A stretch of 64,000 nucleotides of DNA from positions 372,001 through 436,000 of the forward strand of contig NZ_JACNEP010000002.1 in NCBI RefSeq assembly GCF_014270035.1, read 5' to 3'. Each line of letters starts with the position of its first letter. Within the stretch, counting starts at the first letter, position 1. This document shows positions 63,642-64,000 of this stretch, one piece after another. The notes below the pieces were generated by a model. The model was not told the DNA's origin. It ran no database searches and saw nothing but the letters and a program-made list of their open reading frames with translations. The position numbers and the translations under genes are program-made. Source of the stretch: Neptunicella marina (GTDB lineage Bacteria > Pseudomonadota > Gammaproteobacteria > Enterobacterales > Alteromonadaceae).

Positions 63642-64000
63642 TCAAAAGGTAAACTTACTCATAACCACGGCATTTTCGTGACCATTTTCACTGGGGTAAT
63701 AATTTTTACGGATTTCGATTTCGCTAAAATCTAACGATTGATACAAGGCAATGGCAATATGATTGGATTCACGTACTTCAAGCCAGAACTGCTGAGCCCC
63801 TCTTTTTACCCCCTGCTGCTCGAAGTGTTGCATTAAGGCTTTGCCATAGCCTTTACCACGATATTCGGGAGCAACCCCCACTTCAATCAAAGTGAGTTCA
63901 TCTAACACCTGATGCGCTAAATACAATCCAACCAGCTGTTCGTTCTGATAGGCAACAAAGGCGAAATATTTACCACTTAAACAGGATAAAAAATTAGCGT
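63642..64000 (-). CDS. rimI: GNAT N-acetyltransferase, RimI-like, truncated at window edge
   Basis: The frame stays open through the window edge, so the N-terminus is missing. The visible 118 residues include the acetyl-CoA loop VGVAPEYRGKGYGKALM, WLEVRESNHIAIALYQSLDF and NYYPSENGHENAVVM, as in ribosomal-protein S18 alanine acetyltransferases. In E. coli RimI acetylates the N-terminal Ala of S18. The RimI name rests on the LEVRESN-IALY and NYY motifs and is probable rather than proven. Confidence 0.82.
   Translation of the reverse strand, partial: ANFLSCLSGKYFAFVAYQNEQLVGLYLAHQVLDELTLIEVGVAPEYRGKGYGKALMQHFEQQGVKRGAQQFWLEVRESNHIAIALYQSLDFSEIEIRKNYYPSENGHENAVVMSKFTF

Overview
This window looks like a chromosomal segment of a marine, polysaccharide-using gammaproteobacterium, most likely an Alteromonadales/Alteromonadaceae relative. 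I infer this from the gene content: csrA next to alaS, radA beside PilZ genes, an oadGAB sodium-pump decarboxylase, MetJ-type boxes before metA, a DUF3422 protein, a long PAS/coiled-coil signalling protein and a xyloside-type sugar locus. I cannot name the species from sequence alone. Most of the window is ordinary, densely packed core or near-core chromosome; the accessory part is about 36.4-43.8 kb.

Layout. 0-0.5 kb: tandem 135-bp hairpin repeats. 0.6-9.8 kb: a membrane-anchored ToxR-like regulator, an esterase-TPR protein, PilZ protein/radA/large multi-PilZ protein, a cold-shock gene with a long leader, and a two-gene unit behind a Fur-like site. 9.8-17.3 kb: sugar use (sugar porter, GPH symporter, GH43, GH3, small NTF2-like protein). 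17.3-24.4 kb: two small unknowns, two thioesterases, a 57-aa membrane protein, a MASE1-GGDEF diguanylate cyclase and oadGAB. 24.7-25.6 kb: tRNA-Ser, three identical tRNA-Arg genes and three structured repeats that carry tRNA-Arg T-arm sequence. 25.6-36.4 kb: LprI/MliC-like protein, nitroreductase, DUF3422, periplasmic binding protein, hybrid histidine kinase, csrA, alaS and a phytase-like lipoprotein.

36.4-43.8 kb is the accessory island. It holds a Cys-rich secreted protein, a DUF4260 protein, a lipocalin, and a two-gene DUF262 + HEPN module followed by a convincing attC-like integron recombination site and a further small membrane-protein gene. Modular multi-hairpin repeats lie on both sides of this cassette. 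Those on the left are in inverted orientation relative to those on the right, and their stems show compensatory base changes. I regard the DUF262-HEPN cassette with its flanking structured repeats as the best candidate for an undescribed system here.

43.8-64 kb returns to core-like chromosome: an ECF sigma factor with a membrane partner, an alpha/beta hydrolase, a 1507-aa PAS/coiled-coil protein with a degenerate HPt-like end, recX, a GNAT/FemAB-like protein, a membrane protein + XRE regulator pair, a nicotinamide riboside uptake/kinase operon, and a methionine operon. In that operon metA is followed by methionine synthase split into two genes (N-terminal homocysteine module and C-terminal folate/B12/reactivation module) with a proline iminopeptidase gene between them, all behind MetJ boxes. 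The window closes with OsmC, DUF3565, DUF4287, cupin, cytidine deaminase and a truncated rimI-like gene.
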